From Bacillota bacterium (GTDB lineage: Bacteria; Bacillota; Clostridia; Tissierellales; Sporanaerobacteraceae): a stretch of 5,444 bases of DNA. The position numbers were made by a program, and so were the translations under genes. The stretch lies in contig JAKPAR010000105.1 of the NCBI GenBank assembly GCA_029779375.1, forward strand, positions 1-5,444. The letters run 5' to 3'. How positions within the stretch are numbered: the first letter of the stretch is position 1; every line of letters starts with the position of its first letter. Positions 4,699 through 5,444 of this stretch are shown here, piece after piece. Under the pieces are notes generated by a model. The model ran no database searches, had not been told where the DNA came from, and was given only the letters and a program-made list of their open reading frames with translations.

Positions 4699-5444
4699 TC
4701 CACTTTTATATTATTTTCTTCTATTTTTACCTTTCCTAGATACCACCCCTCCTTATCTTTGATTTCTACATAAGCCAAACCATCTACAACCTCTAATCGT
4801 CTTATATCTCTAAAGCTGTGACTTTGGAAAAATCCTTGAAATCCAAAACCTCCCCATTTATAAGTATTTACCACTTTTTCTTTATTTTCAAGTACTTCAA
4901 TAGCTAAAATTTCATCTATTCCGTCTCCATCTATGTCACAAAAATCATAATCTGTAAAAGGTTTAGACAATCTTGAACCTCTCCATTTTGGTCTGAGTGC
5001 ATTGTCCTCATAAGAATATATAAATGGCCTTTTAGCCATTACCTGATGAAAGGGCGTTTTTTTATATACCCCTACAGATATTTCACACCTCCCATCTCCA
5101 TCTATATCTCCTAATGCAATTTTCCACGGATTTAGTTTTGAAAAATCTTCCCTGTATATTTCAACTATCTTCCCTTCCAATGAAAAGATAACTACCTCCT
5201 TGCCATATTTGCTAAATCTTCCACCTATCAACAGTACTAGCTCTTCTATATCATCTCCATCTATGTCACCTATAGAATACGCTTTGATGCTTTCTTTTAG
5301 AGTGTATGTATCAATTTTTTCTCCACTTTCATCATAAAGAGTTATTTTATTTTTATGTATTTCTAAGTTTTTAAAATTTGTATCATATACAGTGGCTTGA
5401 CTAGATATAAAATTGTAAATAACAACAATGACAACAATAAATAT
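4692..5444 (-). CDS. FG-GAP/VCBS-type repeat protein with N-terminal membrane anchor (5' partial)
   Basis: The open frame has no stop up to the window edge, so the gene starts outside; 250 residues are visible. A TTG at 5231 is in frame but is only an internal codon. The visible start (residues 1-15, rich in I and V) is the core of a signal peptide or membrane anchor, so only a few residues are probably missing. The rest holds three calcium-loop motifs: GDIDGDDIEE (59-68), GDIDGDGRCE (112-121) and CDIDGDGIDE (169-178), each followed by a beta strand (ELVLLIGG, EISVGV, EILAIEV). The period of about 53-57 residues is typical of FG-GAP/VCBS beta-propeller blades. Three motifs are too few for a whole seven-bladed propeller, so it may be a divergent or partial one. 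Role unknown; it is probably an extracytoplasmic partner of the DUF3160 lipoprotein encoded five bases downstream. Confidence 0.85.
   Translation of the reverse strand: MFIVVIVVIYNFISSQATVYDTNFKNLEIHKNKITLYDESGEKIDTYTLKESIKAYSIGDIDGDDIEELVLLIGGRFSKYGKEVVIFSLEGKIVEIYREDFSKLNPWKIALGDIDGDGRCEISVGVYKKTPFHQVMAKRPFIYSYEDNALRPKWRGSRLSKPFTDYDFCDIDGDGIDEILAIEVLENKEKVVNTYKWGGFGFQGFFQSHSFRDIRRLEVVDGLAYVEIKDKEGWYLGKVKIEENNIKVER

Overview
The window is AT-rich, and every convincing gene lies on the minus strand, so transcription runs from high to low coordinates. Gene content points to a low-GC, endospore-forming Firmicute, probably in Clostridia or Tissierellia. The evidence is a BofA-type pro-sigma-K processing inhibitor, a YaaL/DUF2508 protein directly upstream of it, a Gin/CsfB-type anti-sigma factor, strong purine-rich Shine-Dalgarno sites, and TTG/GTG starts. 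I cannot name the genus from sequence alone.

Layout, right to left (the direction of transcription). (1) 5444-4692 is the 3' part of a membrane-anchored FG-GAP/VCBS-type protein with three DxDGD calcium-loop motifs; its 5' end is outside the window. (2) 4686-2572 is a large DUF3160-type lipoprotein, five bases after the first gene and clearly its operon partner, followed by a weak terminator-like hairpin. (3) 2475-2176 is a YaaL/DUF2508 protein, followed at 2116-1856 by BofA, the same order as Bacillus yaaL-bofA. (4) 1769-1134 is bL25 of the long CTC type, with its own promoter starting just behind bofA. (5) 1052-891 is a 53-residue single-pass membrane protein with an extended -10 promoter in front and a strong hairpin terminator behind. 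(6) 750-277 is a membrane protein with two N-terminal helices and a possible bacterial PH-like domain, with a good sigma-A-type promoter. (7) 184-11 is a 57-residue Gin/CsfB-like zinc-finger protein that starts at TTG, and its stop codon lies inside a perfect 14-bp hairpin at the window edge.

The coherent theme of the left half is control of the late sporulation sigma factors. BofA holds back the protease that activates sigma-K in the mother cell, and Gin/CsfB binds and restrains sigma-G and, in Bacillus, sigma-E. The two genes are also neighbours in Bacillus, but here bL25 and two unrecognised small membrane-protein genes sit between them. A near-consensus forespore (sigma-F/sigma-G type) promoter lies in front of gin, matching the known sigma-F control of csfB in B. 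subtilis. The right half is a separate cell-surface operon of unknown function.

There is no stretch over 300 bases without a gene. I saw no rRNA, tRNA, CRISPR array, insertion sequence or riboswitch.
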